Under the pieces are notes generated by a model that was given only the letters and a program-made list of their open reading frames with translations, had not been told where the DNA came from and made no database searches. A program made the position numbers and the translations under genes. 6,228 nt of DNA, taken from NCBI GenBank assembly GCA_002341315.1, contig DDNV01000101.1, positions 4,641 through 10,868 of the forward strand. Reading direction: 5' to 3'. The stretch comes from Cellvibrionales bacterium UBA2511. Its GTDB lineage: Bacteria > Pseudomonadota > Gammaproteobacteria > Pseudomonadales > Porticoccaceae. Positions 1 through 6,228 of this stretch are shown in pieces (position 1 is the stretch's first letter; every line of letters begins with the position of its first letter).

Positions 1-2
1 GA

Positions 3-5405
<5,403 letters not shown>

Positions 5406-5407
5406 TT

Positions 5408-5494
5408 GTGCTGTTTGCTATCCGGATAAAAGGCGTGTCCTTAGGCGTCATTGCCCCAGAAAAAGCTATAACTGCTGAGGGGGGCAAGCGGTGA
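5408..5494 (+). CDS. Possible 28-codon small ORF between chpA and chpC
   Basis: A GTG at 5408 opens a 28-codon frame that begins VLFAIRIKGVSLGVIAPE and ends in TGA at 5492-5494. AGGAG at 5396-5400, inside the last chpA codons, is 7 nt upstream, which is good Shine-Dalgarno spacing. The stop overlaps the chpC start as GTGA, an arrangement typical of translational coupling. Against it: the frame is very short, its product is not recognised, and chpC has its own strong ribosome binding site. It could be a coupling peptide, a remnant of a lost gene such as chpB, or chance. No signal peptide or clear membrane segment is seen. Confidence 0.25.
   Translation: MLFAIRIKGVSLGVIAPEKAITAEGGKR
5477..5484 (+). 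promoter_or_regulatory. Ribosome binding site of chpC
   Basis: GAGGGGGG lies 6 nt upstream of the GTG at 5491. It decides the chpC start: an in-frame TGA at 5476-5478 rules out any start further upstream, and the next in-frame ATG (5581) would remove the first strand of the CheW fold. Confidence 0.75.
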
Positions 5495-5970
5495 GCAAAC
5501 CGGTTGTTGATAATCCGTTGTTGCCCGATGAAGTGGACAGCCTGCTTGTGTCGCTCAGCGGTCACCGCCTGCTGGTTCCTATGGCAGCGGTTGCCGAGAT
5601 TGTGCAGCAGGTTGACTGTCAACGGGATGACCAACAACCCTCCTGGTTGCAGGGTTGGATAAGCTGGCGAACCGAACGCATTCCACTGGTTTCCTTTGAA
5701 TCACTGGTTGGCGACGAGCGGACGGTGTTGGGTGACCGGGCGATGGCGCTGGTGTTATACCGCATACTGCCGGACGGTCTGAGTCAATTTTATGCCCTGC
5801 AAATCCAGAATTTTCCGCATTTGATCAGGTTGGCAGACGATGGGTTGCTGCAGCAGGTTCCCCTGGCGGAGCTGCCACCCTGTGTTCTGATGATGATTAC
5901 TGTCAGAGAGCAGCAGGCATTGATCCCCGATCTGGATAAAATTGAACAACTGCTCGCAGAAGTGCTTTAG
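5491..5970 (+). CDS. chpC: CheW-like chemotaxis adaptor protein ChpC
   Basis: A 159-residue single-domain CheW-family protein with a GTG start and a strong upstream GAGGGGGG. CheW proteins are cytoplasmic beta-barrel adaptors that bridge methyl-accepting receptors and the CheA kinase; ChpC is the second such adaptor, beside PilI, in Pil-Chp systems (family knowledge). Visible signs are a first hydrophobic strand pair at residues ~18-40 (SLLVSLSGHRLLVPMAAVAE), the WLQGWISWRTERIPLVSFE stretch at ~52-70 matching the typical 'W-G-x-x-x-W-R-x-x-x-I-P-L' pattern of ChpC-type proteins, and further strands at ~84-111 and ~131-146. No second domain, signal peptide or membrane segment is seen. It lies 85 bp after the kinase gene on the same strand, so co-transcription is likely. 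The CheW call is firm. The ChpC assignment rests on the position after chpA and the remembered sequence style; a generic PilI-type CheW is the alternative. Confidence 0.85.
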   Translation: MSKPVVDNPLLPDEVDSLLVSLSGHRLLVPMAAVAEIVQQVDCQRDDQQPSWLQGWISWRTERIPLVSFESLVGDERTVLGDRAMALVLYRILPDGLSQFYALQIQNFPHLIRLADDGLLQQVPLAELPPCVLMMITVREQQALIPDLDKIEQLLAEVL

Positions 5971-5977
5971 CAGCAGG

Positions 5978-5998
5978 CGGGGTATTGCGTCCCGTTTT
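5978..5998 (+). terminator. Weak candidate intrinsic terminator after chpC
   Basis: CGGGG (5978-5982) can pair with TCCCG (5990-5994) to give four strong pairs plus one G-T pair around a 7-nt loop, followed by TTTT at 5995-5998. It begins 8 nt after the chpC stop, a sensible place to end the operon. The stem and T run are both short, so termination may be partial or the hairpin may be fortuitous. Confidence 0.35.
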
Positions 5999-6050
5999 CA
6001 GGTATTTTAGTTCTGACCGCCACACAGCATCGGGCCCTGTCTGCGCCTTT

Positions 6051-6061
6051 TGCCCCGGGCA
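6051..6061. repeat. Short GC-rich palindrome upstream of the last ORF
   Basis: TGCCC and GGGCA are perfect inverted copies around a single central C. They lie about 20 bp before the ATG at 6080, and an overlapping longer-range pair TTTGC (6049-6053) / GCAAA (6067-6071) is also present. This could be an operator-like site or part of a leader structure for the downstream ORF. At this length it could also be chance. Confidence 0.25.
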
Positions 6062-6079
6062 GATGAGCAAATCCTTACT

Positions 6080-6228
6080 ATGCGTACCTCTGGTGCTGGT
6101 GGTAGAGTAGATAAATTCGGTGTTCCCTCCCTGCCTCCAAGTGACTTTTTCGAGGGTCCAATAGTGTCCAAAGAGCGTAAAAGAACGGCTGCCGAAAAGC
6201 ACGAGGAGCTTTTGGCCAAAGCAATTGA
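6080..6228 (+). CDS. Unrecognised protein, N-terminal part (runs off the window)
   Basis: An ATG at 6080 opens a frame with no stop to the window end (49 full codons seen). The frame is open back to a TGA at 6014-6016, so TTG 6050 is an alternative start; neither has a convincing Shine-Dalgarno sequence. The visible product starts with a Gly-rich segment (MRTSGAGGRVDKFGVPSLPP), followed by SDFFEGPIV and then a charged Lys/Glu/Arg-rich stretch (residues ~30-49) that looks like an amphipathic helix. No signal peptide or membrane segment is seen. By hand count 20 of 49 codons end in G or C, against 26 of 49 in two same-size samples of chpA. This is slightly AT-richer but too short to mean much. 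It is separated from chpC by about 110 bp and a possible terminator, so it may be a separate unit. I do not recognise the family. Confidence 0.5.
   Translation, partial: MRTSGAGGRVDKFGVPSLPPSDFFEGPIVSKERKRTAAEKHEELLAKAI

Noticed and set aside
5441..5472. TTAGGC ... TATAAC as a promoter in front of chpC
   Set aside because: The -35 match is poor and the spacing is about 20 bp. The close chpA-chpC spacing fits co-transcription better.
6063..6110. 15-codon ATG frame just before the last ORF
   Set aside because: Very short, no ribosome binding site and no recognisable leader-peptide feature such as a run of one amino acid.
6007..6219. Minus-strand 70-codon frame in the tail
   Set aside because: There is no Shine-Dalgarno sequence before its start, its composition is unremarkable and it is antisense to a more plausible + strand frame that stays open to the edge.

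Overview
The window carries the 3' part of a Pil-Chp chemosensory gene cluster, the system that controls type IV pilus (twitching) motility in Pseudomonas-like Gammaproteobacteria. Nearly all of it is one very large gene: a ChpA/PilL-type hybrid histidine kinase (frame open from the left edge to 5405). This is followed by a small CheW-like adaptor of the ChpC type (5491-5970) and by the start of an unrecognised gene that runs off the right edge (about 6080 to beyond 6228). All supported genes are on the + strand. The multi-Hpt ChpA architecture, the chpA-chpC order and a moderately GC-rich sequence point to a gammaproteobacterium. I cannot name the genus.

Region 1 (1-5405). The visible 1799 residues (numbered from the GTG at position 6) contain, in order: a FimL/ChpA-type N-terminal helical segment; two Hpt-like bundles without the phospho-accepting histidine (Arg252 and Val372 at the equivalent position); two canonical Hpt domains (His538, His713); another degenerate Hpt-like bundle with Glu855 in place of His; a hexanucleotide-encoded Pro-Glu repeat; a third canonical Hpt (His1070); the CheA dimerisation, ATPase and CheW-like domains; and a C-terminal CheY-like receiver (Asp1724). 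The reading frame is open to the left edge, and the first visible residues resemble an internal part of ChpA. The true start, and probably a further N-terminal Hpt-type domain, therefore lie outside the window.

Region 2 (5406-5970). There is no chpB (CheB methylesterase) between chpA and chpC, unlike the Pseudomonas aeruginosa order. An 85-bp gap takes its place. The gap holds the ChpC ribosome binding site and a possible 28-codon ORF that has its own Shine-Dalgarno sequence and a GTGA stop/start overlap with chpC.

Region 3 (5971-6228). A weak hairpin with a short T run follows chpC and may end the operon. Further on there is a short GC-rich palindrome and an open reading frame of unknown family that continues past the window.

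Functionally, ChpA would autophosphorylate on its canonical Hpt histidines in response to a PilJ-type receptor coupled through CheW-like proteins (ChpC here, PilI presumably upstream). It would then pass phosphate to PilG/PilH-type regulators and to its own receiver. The system itself is known. The points of interest are the pattern of retained and lost phospho-sites, the repeat-encoded linker, the missing chpB and the small ORF.
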